Positions 37,130 through 47,700 of a DNA stretch of 64,000 nt are shown in pieces. The translations under genes and the position numbers were made by a program. Position 1 is the first letter of the stretch. The number at the start of each line of letters is the position of its first letter. The stretch is from Bigelowiella natans CCMP2755 (lineage: Eukaryota; Cercozoa; Chlorarachniophyceae), in contig ADNK01000427.1 in assembly GCA_000320545.1 (NCBI GenBank), positions 115,001-179,000 on the forward strand, given 5' to 3'. The notes below the pieces were generated by a model. It was not told the origin of the DNA. It saw nothing but the letters and a program-made list of their open reading frames with translations, and ran no database searches.

Positions 37130-38660
37130 TCGAGAGAGAGATTGAGAGACGTATACATGCGGCTTGAACAACAACAACAACAATACAATAGGAAGTCCTC
37201 TCCGGATATGGTAATAAGGGCGGGTGGATTGAGGTCAGCACCAGTACAAATGTGGGCTCCAGGAGAAGATGGTGGAAGTGGAGGGGGGGGAGGAGAGGGA
37301 CGACGGCAGTTCCAAAGCACGACGACGAAAAGAGCTTTCGTTTGGTCAAAATTTAATATATGCATATAATAAAAATATAAATATGTATCTAGTGATCTAT
37401 ATACCATAGAGTAAGAGCAATGAATAAGGAGCGTGAATCTTACTCGGTGATGCTGCTAATCTTATCTCAGAATGATAGCTTACAGATGTACTATAAAAGC
37501 GTGAAAGTCGATATTACTAGAATTTCGAAGAGGAAGGAGTAGTTGCGTTATAACGTAGGAGGATGTGCGTAGTATCATATCACAATGTTGTTGTTACCTT
37601 TTCTTTCTTCAGGGACGACAAGGAAGGACTATCACCTGAAACAAACAACGCAACATCTCACAATATAGTATGAGTTGTGCATTATTTATACACCACTACA
37701 TCGTTGATAACAGCAAGGAGAAGGGAGGAAGAGGAAAATGGAGAAGAAGAAAAAGAAATCGATCTTCTTTCTCTTCCTTTTCCTCCTTCTCCTCCTCCTC
37801 CTCCGCCCCTTCTTTATGTGTTGTTCCTTCTCTCTTCATGTTCGTCGTATGAATCTGGAAATAATCAGAAAACAACAGCAACAACAACAACAACAACAAC
37901 AACAACACACATTGTTTACACATACGATGTTGTTGTTGTTGTCGTCATCGCCGTCATGATCGTGCCATTGCATGTTCAGGAGCTGCTACAGGAGTTGGAC
38001 AATGCAGCCAGAAGGAGAACCGCAACTACGCTGCGATTTGCAGCCTCTTTTCACTGTGAGGAGGATCTGCATTCAGAGACAGAAAATGCAGCTGCTGCGG
38101 ACCATGATGCTAGTACGACAACTGCCTTTCGCATGTCTTCGTCATCAATAGGATTGGCGATGCAACACGAGGAGGAGGAGGAGGGAAAACAACAAGAAGA
38201 AGAAGGAGAAGAGGAGGCCCAGAAGCCAGAAGCAGCAATTGTAGATGACAACAATGATGATAGAAATATTAGGAACAGTAGTCGTTGTAAGGAAAGTGGA
38301 GGTAGTAATCGGATGATAGTTGGGGGAGACAAGAGCGTCGTCGGTAGAGATGATCCTGATTCGCAAAGCAGGAAAGATGATGTCCTCAAAAAGGTGCTGC
38401 TGCTGCTGCTGCTGTGATGTCATTATTAGCGCATGCTTCTTTCTCTCTCTTACTTCGTTCCGATGATGCTACTATTGCTGCTGTGTCAAAGTGTGAGAAC
38501 AACAATGACAATAACGACAATAATAAATGATAATAACGACGATGATAATGACACTTTCACTTATAAACATAATAACGGTGCTAGTTTGGTACTGATGAAA
38601 CATACCATACATACATCACGTAGTTGCACACATAATGCCTTTAGACGGTGCCATAGATAC

Positions 38661-38693
<33 letters not shown>

Positions 38694-41681
38694 CAGGTCA
38701 CACTTAACATAACAACACCAGCTTCATTCAAAGGCGCCGTGGCTGTATTCTTCTTATTATTATTATTCTTATTATTATTATTATTGTTACTGCTCCCTTC
38801 GTCGTTTGGCTGTATGTGTTTTCAAAAAAAGGTGAAAAGACTGTGCGATGCAGTGGTCTTGCCTGCCCTTGTTCAAGCGCGGGGAGGGGAAGAAGAAAAG
38901 TACAAATTGACCAAGGAATGGTTCTGGAACACAATCCCCATAATGCCGTGTGTGCTCATTCGCTGCTTGTATGACTGGCGGACCTTTACATCGTCCAGAA
39001 GATGGGTCAGTGAGTGAGTGAGTGAGCTAGCCTCCTCTCACGAGCGACGATGAAAGAACATATATACTACAGACAGATGTGTGTAGTGGTGGTGGGGGTG
39101 GGAATGGGGGTGATCTCTGAATCGTAGATGATAACAACAACAACAACAACAACAACTTGTGAGAAAGCAAGGATTAAAAAGTAGATATCGATGTGGTGTC
39201 TTGAAAAAGGCGGCAGCAGCGTCAGCCTCATTGTCTAAATTGAGCGATTATTCCCTCCTACTACTACTACACCTACTACTACTACTACTACTACTGCGAA
39301 TACTAATGCTAGTACTACCCCTCCCCTCGTATATTCGATGGTAGGTTGTAGAGTTGGTTGTCAAGACTATAACTCACTCAGTCTTAGGAACGGGAGAAGG
39401 AGGAGGGGGGGGGGGGCAGCAGGAGGAGGAGGAGGAACAAGCACAAAGAAGGGATATATATCAAGATATCGGTGCGATCGTGAACATCAGCATGCTCATT
39501 CACCTCTTACAAAACCATGCAAAGAGAATAAAGGGCCTGGGAGAGCAAGAGGAGGAAGAAGACACAAAAATCGGCGGTAGTACTAGTAGCAGATCTGAAG
39601 AAGTTGAGGTTGCTGGTCAGGCTGCTCAAGATCTACGGTGAGATTTAGCAGTGAAGCAATAGTAGCAGTAGTAGTAGTAGTAGTAGTAGTAGCAATATTA
39701 ATAGTAGCAATTTGTATCACGTGAAGAAGTGTGCTGTCTGGAGATAGTAGACGACGACATGCAACAACATGTGATGATGATCAAATGCTACTTCGGTGCA
39801 TAATAGATTGGAGAGGGGTGCGCTAATAGCAACAGTGATTGAAGAAGAAGAAGAAGAAAAATGTTAATTTGAGCAAGATTGATGATATTCGTACATACAG
39901 CCTTACATACTGTAACCGTTCTTAGGGTTGTTGCCGAGGGGGTATTTAAAGGCATTATTTCATCATTTACTTCGATGATGCCTAAAATTACCTGCAAGGT
40001 TGGTTGTTGAGCGGCAACGAATGACCGATCGTTTTTGCCACGATGGATTGTTTATTTGATGGGATGTTTTGAACAACAACAGCATACGATTATGACAATT
40101 GTCTCAATGAATTAATAGATTATCGATCTTGGAGACACCTCTCTGGAATGTCCAGTTGTTGACGTTTATCTGACGAAATGCGAGGTATTGGGCTCAATCT
40201 CGAGATATTTTTTGCGGAAAGTTTGTTAGATGTTCTGCCGAACAATACGAAACTACCAGGAGTTCATCCACATTTTTGTGAAAGAAAATGCTGCCTCATT
40301 GTTGCCATACCATCCCTGTTACTCGTCAACTAAGCTACCTTCAACACTTGCGTTATTACTCTTCACATGCCCCCCTCCTCCTATTTGCTTCGATTCGATT
40401 ATTATACTCCAGGTGATCTTGGATATGCTGCACTCCCAGTACTGCTGCCCATCGTTGCAATCCCAGATCCTACGGCGTTTGTTTCGCTCTCTGACCTCCC
40501 AAATCGTGAACAGCCTCTTGCTCGAGGAAGAAAACCACGTTTTGTGCACTCCTAGTGGGGGATTCGGTATTATTAGTCGTACTTTCACAGCGCCGAGTTA
40601 CGAGGGGGGGGGGGGAGGAGGAGGATAAGGGGTCATAATGGGGTTGATTGTAGCTTGATGGGAGCATTTTTCCCGCTTCACAGGGTTGTGTCATTGACCA
40701 GCGGATAGCAGCAACACACTTTGAAATTAAAAAGGGAGGAAAAACAAAGAGAAAGAGAGTGAGAGAGAGAGAAGATCGATGATGATACTAGTCAATGTAT
40801 ATTCAGGACTGAAAGTGATTTTGTCAACGATAGATGCATGGTGCTCAGAGGTCAGTGAGTGAGGAATTATCATAATTTGCAATTATTTTCTTTGGATTTC
40901 TCTACGACTGTGATGAATAGAGAGGAGGGGGGAAGTAGATCATAATGATAGATCGACGCCGAGAAAGGAGTGTACAGCGGCAGCGACATAGTGGTAATCT
41001 AGACGTGTTTTCTTGGTCAGAATGCCCCAAAATCCAGTTTGTTTGAAGATGCAAGACAGGAGCTTCATTCACTTCGAGATATCTGCAACGTGTTGCTCCT
41101 CGGAAAAGCAGTGTCCTCAGTACCAATCTTGGGCCTCAATATGTTGCAACTCGAAACTTTAGTCAAATTCTATGGCTCTAACACCGATAAGGTAGTAGTG
41201 TGAGGACAGTTGCTGTCTCGCAGCAGCAGACGCGTAGTTGCAACGAGCGAGGAACTTATTGTCAATATGTCTGTGCTCAGGATCGTATAGATGAAAACGA
41301 TCTTAAGAAGATTCGCTTGAACAGGAAGTACTTCCAATATATTCTAGCGAATCATGGTGTTTGAAAAATCAATGTGTGGTGTTGTGGTCAATGGGTACTG
41401 GATTATCATGTTGAATCTTCTGTCGTCAGCTTATCAAAGATTCTAACTCATAGTTTTTGCACATGCTTCCCAAAATATCCAGGTCTACTCTGGCACTTCG
41501 AAGTGGCAGTCAGAGTTTGTATATGAATCCTGAAGTCACCGCTCCTCTCATTTTCGATATCAAAATGGGTCGTTTCGCATTATCTACCGTCCCTGTTCCC
41601 GAACACATACTTTGCAAAGAAGAGTTTAGTTTCCTGAAAAGACCCACAGCTATAAACGATTCCCATCAGTTGGTACTTTAG
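33074..41681 (+). CDS. NT-C2 and dilute (DIL) domain protein
   Basis: Over 20 exons. Exons at 33074-33720 give an N-terminal C2 of the EEIG1/EHBP1 (NT-C2) type: KKKCSFNFTISIHGLDNVP, CRCIRGNRKHDT, VRWKNEHFRFTGTLYEM, VEYSRKEVLFKI, LMLHGKLDLSKYT. The middle is long, hydrophilic and low in complexity (34275-35128 and 37980-38393) with acidic and Ser-rich parts. From about 38830 the exons form a DIL domain: KRLCDAVVLPALVQ, GAIVNISMLIHLLQNH (39470-), RRLFRSLTSQIVNSLLLEEE (about 40470-40530), GLKVILSTIDAWCSE (40808-40852) and LFEDARQELHSLRDICNVLL (41041-). DRIDENDLKKIRLNRKYFQ (41279-) is joined in phase at 41358 to a last exon at 41452 with SLYMNPEVTAPLIFDI. DIL is the cargo-binding domain of class V/XI myosins, also seen in afadin and radil. 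No motor domain is present. Probably a membrane/cytoskeleton adaptor. Several mid-gene exon borders are uncertain. Confidence 0.75.
35344..35386. repeat. (AT)n microsatellite
   Basis: AT run starting within a few bases of a splice donor in the NT-C2/DIL gene. Confidence 0.95.
36940..36976. repeat. (AT)n microsatellite
   Basis: AT run in an intron of the NT-C2/DIL gene, preceded by a short CGT repeat. Confidence 0.95.
37070..37120. repeat. (AC)n(AG)n compound microsatellite
   Basis: Compound dinucleotide run in an intron of the NT-C2/DIL gene. Confidence 0.95.
38662..38693. repeat. (AGT)n microsatellite ending at a splice acceptor
   Basis: AGT/TAG repeats that run into the CAG acceptor at 38694-38696 of the NT-C2/DIL exon starting TLNITTPASFKG; each unit offers an alternative AG. 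Confidence 0.7.
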
Positions 41682-41707
41682 CAAGATAATTGTACATGGG
41701 TCGCCGG

Positions 41708-41775
41708 TCGTGTCTATGAGACGGATGTAATGAATACATTAACTTTTTTAAATAGTCATCTTAATGTAGCTATGC
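41708..41775 (+). repeat. Dispersed repeat, copy 1
   Basis: Shares GGTCG-GTCTATGAGACGGATG and then TAGTCATCTTAATGT with the copy at 41955, with scattered mismatches and small indels. Confidence 0.75.
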
Positions 41776-41954
41776 AAAGCTGCGGCTACGGCGCTTAAAT
41801 TGTAAAGTTTGTTTGCTTCTGTTATTGTGTCCACCATGCATATGGATGCGATGTGTCGCACATGCCGAGCTGCACGCGCACCACGCCTTTCTTTTTGTTC
41901 TGCTGTTAGTCGTTTTGTTTCGTCGTCTCACTCGCTCTATTGGCGCTATTAATT

Positions 41955-42020
41955 GGTCGTATCTATGAGACGGATGTAATGAAATGTTTAAATTTTTTCA
42001 ATGGTCATCCTAATGTGGTC
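41955..42020 (+). repeat. Dispersed repeat, copy 2
   Basis: Second copy, same orientation as 41708-41775; begins GGTCGTATCTATGAGACGG and contains TGGTCATCCTAATGT. GGTCGTATCTATGA recurs again at 42017-42030. Confidence 0.75.
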
Positions 42021-42538
42021 GTATCTATGATGCATGCATGATATTATCCATGCTTTCCATGCATGAAACGACAATAAGCCACTGCTCGTGATTGACCCAA
42101 GCGCTCGGACGTACCAAGGTGCAGGCACAGTTGCAGCGTTTAAATGAGTCGAAGGAGGTGCTCGCCCCACAGCGGCGCATTTGTATCGCATCTCTAGCAA
42201 GCCATCTTTATATCTTGTCCATTCAACATCAATGTGCAAATAACAATAGACGCTGGAATCGGCGTAGCTATGCATGTAATTCCTGTGTCTGTCGCTTGCT
42301 GCGCTCGTGCATCACGTACAAGCATGCTGCGGCACCGCGCGTTGCCAGTAACATCCGCGCGTTGCCAGACATGTTACTGGCGAAATCCGCATGACATGTA
42401 GCTATTGGATACTTTGAACGCAGCATCAGTAAATTAGAAAGTTGACCCAGCAAGCAGCTACAGATATGTACGCCTCGTTGCTCCAGCTACTTTAACTGCC
42501 GTCGCCTCCCAACTTCCGTAGCCTGCTACCAAAAGGAA

Positions 42539-43411
42539 TTACTTTTTTCTTTTCTTTTCCTGAGCCAGTTGACTTGAAATCCATTTTATTCCACTTTCTA
42601 ATCCTTCCCCCGTTTTGGCACAGCTCGGCCTGCAAAATTTTAGAGTCACAATTGAATTCACTTCAACGTCGATCCAATCTTACGATATCATCCATGGATG
42701 CCCAAGAATCTTATTAAGTCCTAATGCTTTGCTAACTTCTTGTGCAGATAGAGCCTGAATATCAAAAGTCCATTTTTAAATTCCAAAGGCTGTGTCATTA
42801 ATAGCATATACTTGTGATGTACCTTTTTGAGGTCAGACTTATTTGCAAATAATAGAATCGGAATTCCTCGGCCTTTGATTGCTTTGGCAAATTTCTATAT
42901 CACAAAGTTATATAACGTCTTATATTTCATTTGCTACCTTTATGCGTAAGCAGCCCTTCTAGTTCATCCTTTGCAACGCAGAGTCGAACATGATCTGCAC
43001 TGTCGACGACAAAAATGATTCCCTGATATCACATCTTCAACTGAATCCGGTTTCATTGATAACCTTTAATATCATCACAGAGACTTAATCAGATGTTTCT
43101 ACCTCCGCTTCCACAAAGAATTCTTGCCAGAGATCTCTATATTGCCCGGCTCCCGACATATCGAACATTGTGAAATTAGTTCCCATATATTTGAACTTTT
43201 CAGTTGTTAAGCCAACCTGTGAGGTGTAGATTAGTTACAAGGTGGAGCATTGTGGCTCATACATAGTCACTTCAGATCAAAGTACCGTAGCTTGCACATC
43301 CTCTTTCTTCTCCTTTTGTGGCTTAAGGTAGTTTACGATGGTGGATTTGCCACTGTTATCAAGCCCAACGACTAAGCATTTAGATGGATTCTTCGAGCGT
43401 CCAATGCCCAT
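42539..43411 (-). CDS. ARL6: ARL6/BBS3 small GTPase
   Basis: Six exons on the minus strand (43286-43411, 43103-43216, 42938-43022, 42823-42881, 42684-42754, 42539-42629) sum to 546 bases, 181 residues. MGIGRSKNPSK has Gly2 for N-terminal membrane association. GLDNSGKSTIVN is the P-loop (G1), Thr in VGLTTEKF is switch I, FDMSGAGQYRDLW is G3 (the usual D-x-x-G plus the SGQ/SGA form of ARL6), and FANKSDLKK is G4. The spacing LLTHKAIKGRGIP and the C-terminal EGLESGIKWISSQL match ARL6 rather than other ARLs. ARL6 recruits the BBSome to membranes for ciliary cargo traffic. Its presence implies a flagellated stage. Confidence 0.93.
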
Positions 43412-44025
43412 ACTATCTCCGACTGTTTTTTTGTAAATTTTCCAACAAAAGTTCTAATCAAACAGTGCGGGACACCAAAATCTGCAATCTTCAATCTAGG
43501 AGGAGGGCATAGGCAAGGGTCATAGGATGCGAACCTACTCGTATTGAATTTACACCTTCCACAGCTAGCCTACTTCCTTCTCCTCCCTGAAGAAGAAACT
43601 GGCAGTTTGAGGATGGGCACGGAGGATTTGCTATTAGACATATTTCAGTGGATATTTTACCAATAAATAACTAATCCATGTCGATTAGCAGGAGATAGAC
43701 AGAAAGAAGGCAGGCTGGACATATTGTTCTAGACAGATTTTCGTAGTAGTTTTCTCATTAAATGAGTTTGTAAGTTTGTTAGTTAGTTACATCAGAAACC
43801 GACGATGTCCCAACTCCACGTAACCGGGAAGAAAGAAGAGGAAAATGGCATAAATGTCTCATAATCCATTGACGTACGACCTGAATAGGATGCTTTTGCT
43901 ATAAATATTTTATTTTCTAATGCAGGAGATTTTCTTCTGCGACATAAATGTTCTCCAGACGTCGAATTCTTCTTTAGAATTACAACACTGCGGACGATCC
44001 TTCATCTACGCTAAGGACTGTGAGG
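43412..44025. other. Head-to-head intergenic gap
   Basis: Promoter region between ARL6 and LSm7. Mixed composition with three CTAG words. No gene recognised. Confidence 0.55.
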
Positions 44026-44492
44026 ATGGCGCAGAAAAAACCCAAGAAGGGAAACATAATTGAATTGAACAAATACATTGACAAGGCAATTAGAGTAAAG
44101 TTCACCGGTGGAAGAGAAGGTTATCTTTTTTCGATGCACAATTTGCAATTTTAAGAGAGCACAAGAATTCTAACTTGCGGCGCTCTCGTCTTCCTTTTCG
44201 ATCTAGTCGTCGGGATCCTCAAAGGATATGACCAGCTGGTTAACGTAGTGCTGGATGACACTGAAGAGTATCTTCGTGGTAAGTATCAAATTGTTAGTAT
44301 CTCTGGCGGGTAGCTCATCTTTTTTTTAATATGTTCTAACTAGACCCTGTCGATCCGTACAAAGTCACGGAGAAAACAAGAACTCTTGGTTTAACAGTGA
44401 TAAGGGGAACTTCAGTATTGCTCATCTCACCGGTAGAAGGCACACAGGAAATACCCAACCCCTTTAACTCTGAGCAAAAAGCGGTCATCTAA
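44026..44492 (+). CDS. LSM7: LSm7 Sm-like protein
   Basis: Three exons (44026-44119, 44207-44278, 44344-44492) sum to 315 bases, 104 residues. Sm1: the strand containing IDKAIRVKFTGGRE then VVGILKGYDQLVNVVLDD, where GILKGYDQL-N-VLD is the LSm7-type RNA-binding loop. EEYLRDP is followed by Sm2: TLGLTVIRGTSVLLISP with the IRG triad. LSm7 sits in the LSm2-8 ring on U6 snRNA and the LSm1-7 ring that binds decapped mRNA tails. The length matches the family. Confidence 0.95.
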
Positions 44493-45431
44493 TAATAATA
44501 CTTGTTGCAAGTTTTCTCCAACTCTTGGTGCCTATGTTTTTTGCATGAAACATTAAACCCCATACTTCAACTCTATAAGTGGCATGACATTCTGATGTTT
44601 ATGATGTAAGCAATTTCTGGTGAGATATGTGTATGCATGCACTATGCACGTGTGTGTAGCCGCATACATTCTATAGCCTATATAACATAGCATCGATCAA
44701 AACGCTGCATGGTGTGAAGCGGCGGCGGTATGATTCAACATTATTGTGCACTTGTACATGTTGAAATAGCAGCAGCAGCAGCCACCACGATACGCAGTGA
44801 TACATGTGCGTGCCGTAACTTATTTTTTTCATGACAATTGCTGATCGACTCTAATTATGCACATGACTAGATGATGCACGATCCACATCTAGCCAGCTAG
44901 ATCAGAGATCACAATCGATAGCTCTGCTTATATGCTAGACTAGTATAGAGCTAGTGATGCTCGCAAGCATGATGTGAAAATGTGTTGCGAGCGTTGCGAT
45001 GATGTCTACTAGCTGCGCTACATTGCGATCGACGCACACCACATGCTGCTACGTACTTGCATTGCTCTAGTGCTGATATGTATGACTCTAGTAGGACTCT
45101 AGCTACTGCATGACATGCAAAATTTAGAAAATTATCGCGCGAGCAGATCGAACACACGTAGTAGGCATCATTGATGCGAATGCATGTACAATGTGAACAT
45201 AGACACACACATACGATGGTGAATGGTCAGTTGAATGAAAAGAATTAATCAACTCATTACATCCGTCTCATGTACAATGGTGTTGTCATTTATGCATAAT
45301 ATAGCATATACATTGTATACTTTGTACAAATACGTGCACACACATGCATGGGTACGCACCATGGCCAATGCTAGAATGGACGGGCAGCATAGCTTCCTGT
45401 AAATAGTAATTGAATTCCAGCTTTGTGTGAA
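44493..45431. other. Tail-to-tail intergenic gap, CTAG-rich
   Basis: Gap between LSm7 and the PEX14-like gene. I count ten CTAG words in 44821-45120 (about 1.2 expected). TGCATGCACTATGCACGTG (44634-44652) and similar words occur. At 45254-45271 is TCATTACATCCGTCTCAT, the exact reverse complement of the 18-base motif in the 41.7-42.0 kb repeats. An 85-codon minus frame at 44951-45208 looks accidental. Confidence 0.65.
45254..45271 (-). repeat. 18-bp dispersed motif, inverted copy
   Basis: Exact reverse complement of ATGAGACGGATGTAATGA found at 41716-41733 and 41965-41982. The two direct copies and this inverted one flank the ARL6/LSm7 gene pair. Confidence 0.8.
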
Positions 45432-46429
45432 TCACGTTTTATCTTTAGCTTCTTTATCAGATTCTTGATTATTGACATCGCAACTTGTGCTATCGCTTTT
45501 CGAACTCTTTTCTCGGATTAATTTTCCCACAACCTGTAAACATTATGAAGTCAACAGATCAATTTGCCTTCTACAGATATTATTCCTGTTCCAACCGGGT
45601 ATTTGTTTTCCTTATACTTTGCGATCCATTCTCCCAAAATTTGTTTTTGTTCCTGTGATGTAGTTTAAAATCATGACGGTAACGTGTTCTAATGTACGCG
45701 CATTCCTTGTGCACGGGAGTGCTCGTACGTGCCTTAAGTGTTAGATAGTATGTTTCCTGCTATTCATATGCATATGCACCTTGTTGAGTGCGACGTCGAA
45801 CCTGTTCATGGATTCCTAGATGAAACAGCTACCTCAGTTTTTGGCAAAGGAAATCATTGGAGAGCTACCTTTTCAGTGCTCATCGTAGCAAGAGCATAGG
45901 TCGCGTCGTTTCCTTTTAAGGTTACAAAGTCAGTGTAATGAAATTAGGATGTAAATGAAATAGCACCAGTAAATACGTTATACTTCTTGCTGGGTCCATA
46001 TAAGTCCCATCGCCTCGTAACATCGTAAATTTTCCCCTCGACCGATACAAGCAGTCTTTCGTGCAGAACACCGTTGAATTGCGACAGTTCTGCCAGATTA
46101 AGTTCTCCAACCATCTCTGCCTGTTCCTCCTCGTCTGCCATGAGAGAGCCAATAGCTGACCTAATCGAAGCAAAGATACTTCTTTGACTTTCCTGATCTT
46201 TCTTTTCCGGTACTGATTGGCTTGATCCGGTTTTTTTTGACTTGGTAGTTATTTCCTTTCTAGCTAACTGTTCTGTCTCGAGACGCTGAAACGCCATTTG
46301 AGCTTCAAGTGGGGTGACTCCTTTCTTATAAAGAAACGCAAGCTGTCTGGCTTCAGATTGCTTTTGCACCATGGGATTGCGCAGAAACGAAGCGGCTTTA
46401 TCGACTACGTCATCGCGGACGGAAGCCAT
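45432..46429 (-). CDS. PEX14 N-terminal domain fused to cytochrome b5-like (MAPR) domain
   Basis: Four exons (45967-46429, 45869-45912, 45575-45652, 45432-45533) sum to 687 bases, 228 residues. Residues 4-48 match the conserved PEX14 N-terminal helix bundle that binds PEX5 WxxxF motifs: VVDKAASFLRNPMVQ, ARQLAFLYKKGVTPLEA. After a charged linker (about 50-105), residues about 108-170 match the membrane-associated progesterone receptor type of cytochrome b5 domain: ELNLAELSQFNG, LLVSVEGKIYDVT, DLYGPSKKYNVFTG and, across an intron, NDATYALATMSTEK. The rest is hydrophilic, ending in TGA. No transmembrane segment. PEX14 belongs to the peroxisomal import dock; MAPR proteins bind heme. The E1-E2 junction completes the MAPR motif exactly, so the fusion is read within single exons and not inferred from a gap. 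Confidence 0.88.
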
Positions 46430-46807
46430 GGGGGGTTCCTCTATCTATGCGAGTTGCGCCTTTTTCTTCAACTGGGAGCTTGTGTGAGGGGGTTCAGATT
46501 CGCTTCGGGTAGTGAAGTAGTGAGTAGTAGTTAGTTGTTGTTGGACTTTTAGTACTCTAATGGGTGGTAGTTATATCGATAATACTTTATACCATTGGCG
46601 CTGACTCCAAGAAAATAATCTCAGATTTGTTGGAGTATGTCAGATATTTATGTAAGCATATCGAAATTATATCGTACTTATTCTCTCTACAGTCACAACA
46701 GTAATAACAACAATCTCCACATAAGATTAGGAATCGTGAGAAGGTTCCCCCCCCTCACTGAAAAGGACCTCGTCGTTGTATGACCGCACATTAAGCTCTT
46801 TAGTGTG
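46430..46807. promoter_or_regulatory. Compact bidirectional promoter region
   Basis: 378 bases between the start codons of the PEX14-like gene and the PIP30-like gene. No CTAG word. No defined element seen. Confidence 0.5.
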
Positions 46808-47468
46808 ATGGACTTCGTCGCCACAACTATAGTACGCTCCGAGGATGGTGTCACTTTTAATAAGGAGACACGCATTCAGGACAAGGACAGGGAAGAGGGG
46901 AAAAAACTCAAGAAGAATAGGAAAGGACCCTTGCTTCCGGTGGGGAAGTCCCTCGCCGAACAGCTTAAAGAGAATGCTGATAAAAAGGATGCTGAATGGA
47001 AAGAACAGAACAACCCCTTCCGTATGATTCACCCTCAAATTAAAATGAAATTGTAAATCGGGAAACACATCTTGAATCTATTTGTTTGTTTGTTTTTAAG
47101 GCCCCCCTCCTTCTATGACGGATGAGGAAGCACAATTTCTTGCTGAAAAAGAAGAAGAAGAGAAACGCAAAGCACTTATGGACGCAAATTTGGCTGAAGA
47201 AGCTGCTGCAGAATTCAAAACAGCTAGATTGTCAGAAGCTGTCAAAGTGAAGCCTGCAGAGGAATTACCGCGAGTTACAGGACTCTTTGAGTCATTAGAT
47301 TCACAGGAACCTCAGAATAAAGAGACTAGTGCAATAGCGGTAGTGGTTCAGCCAAAAAAATCCAAAAAGAAAAGGAAAAAGTCATCAAAGAAGAAATCTA
47401 GCAAGAAGCAGAAGAATGAGGAGGGCGCATCAGCTCTATCGTTGCTAGCTGGATACGATGAAGATTGA
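46808..47468 (+). CDS. PSME3IP1: PIP30/FAM192A (NIP30) family protein
   Basis: Two exons (46808-47021 and 47101-47468) sum to 582 bases, 193 residues. The NIP30 domain reads SLAEQLKENADKKDAEWKEQ, then NNPFRPPPSMTDEEAQFL across the splice junction, which restores the family's R-P-P/DEDE-FL motif. A basic Lys-rich tract (about residues 150-175) resembles a nuclear localisation signal and is followed by an acidic tail. In animals the family binds proteasome activator PA28-gamma in the nucleus; whether the same partner exists here is unknown. Failure to splice at 47021 would read to a stop at 47054-47056. Confidence 0.85.
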
Positions 47469-47665
47469 ACTTCTTCAAAAACAACATCATTGAAGTCAGT
47501 GCCATCTAATGCAACCATCGGACGCATGGATTAGAACAAAGAAGTATGGCTGCCCAACAAATTCAATTGTGTGTGCATGTACTAGATGTACATGAAGCAT
47601 ATTACCAACATGTCGAACTCGAATACTAAGAGCGTCCATTTTTAGATTTGCGTCAGTTACATTCC

Positions 47666-47700
<35 letters not shown>

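Larger units (their letters stand above)
41682..42538. other. Tail-to-tail intergenic gap with repeated motif
   Basis: Gap between the NT-C2/DIL gene and ARL6 3' ends. It contains two imperfect copies of a segment of about 65 bases (41708-41775 and 41955-42020), each with ATGAGACGGATGTAATGA. Rich in ATGCAT/GCATGC words (42027-42064) but, unlike the other tail-to-tail gaps, it has only about one CTAG. No gene recognised. Confidence 0.6.

Noticed and set aside
44951-45208. 85-codon minus frame
   Set aside because: Falls inside the CTAG-dense spacer; composition is that of the spacer, not of nearby genes.
41708-45271. The 18-bp repeats as terminal inverted repeats of one transposon enclosing ARL6 and LSm7
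   Set aside because: The enclosed DNA is two ordinary conserved genes with no transposase and no target duplication.
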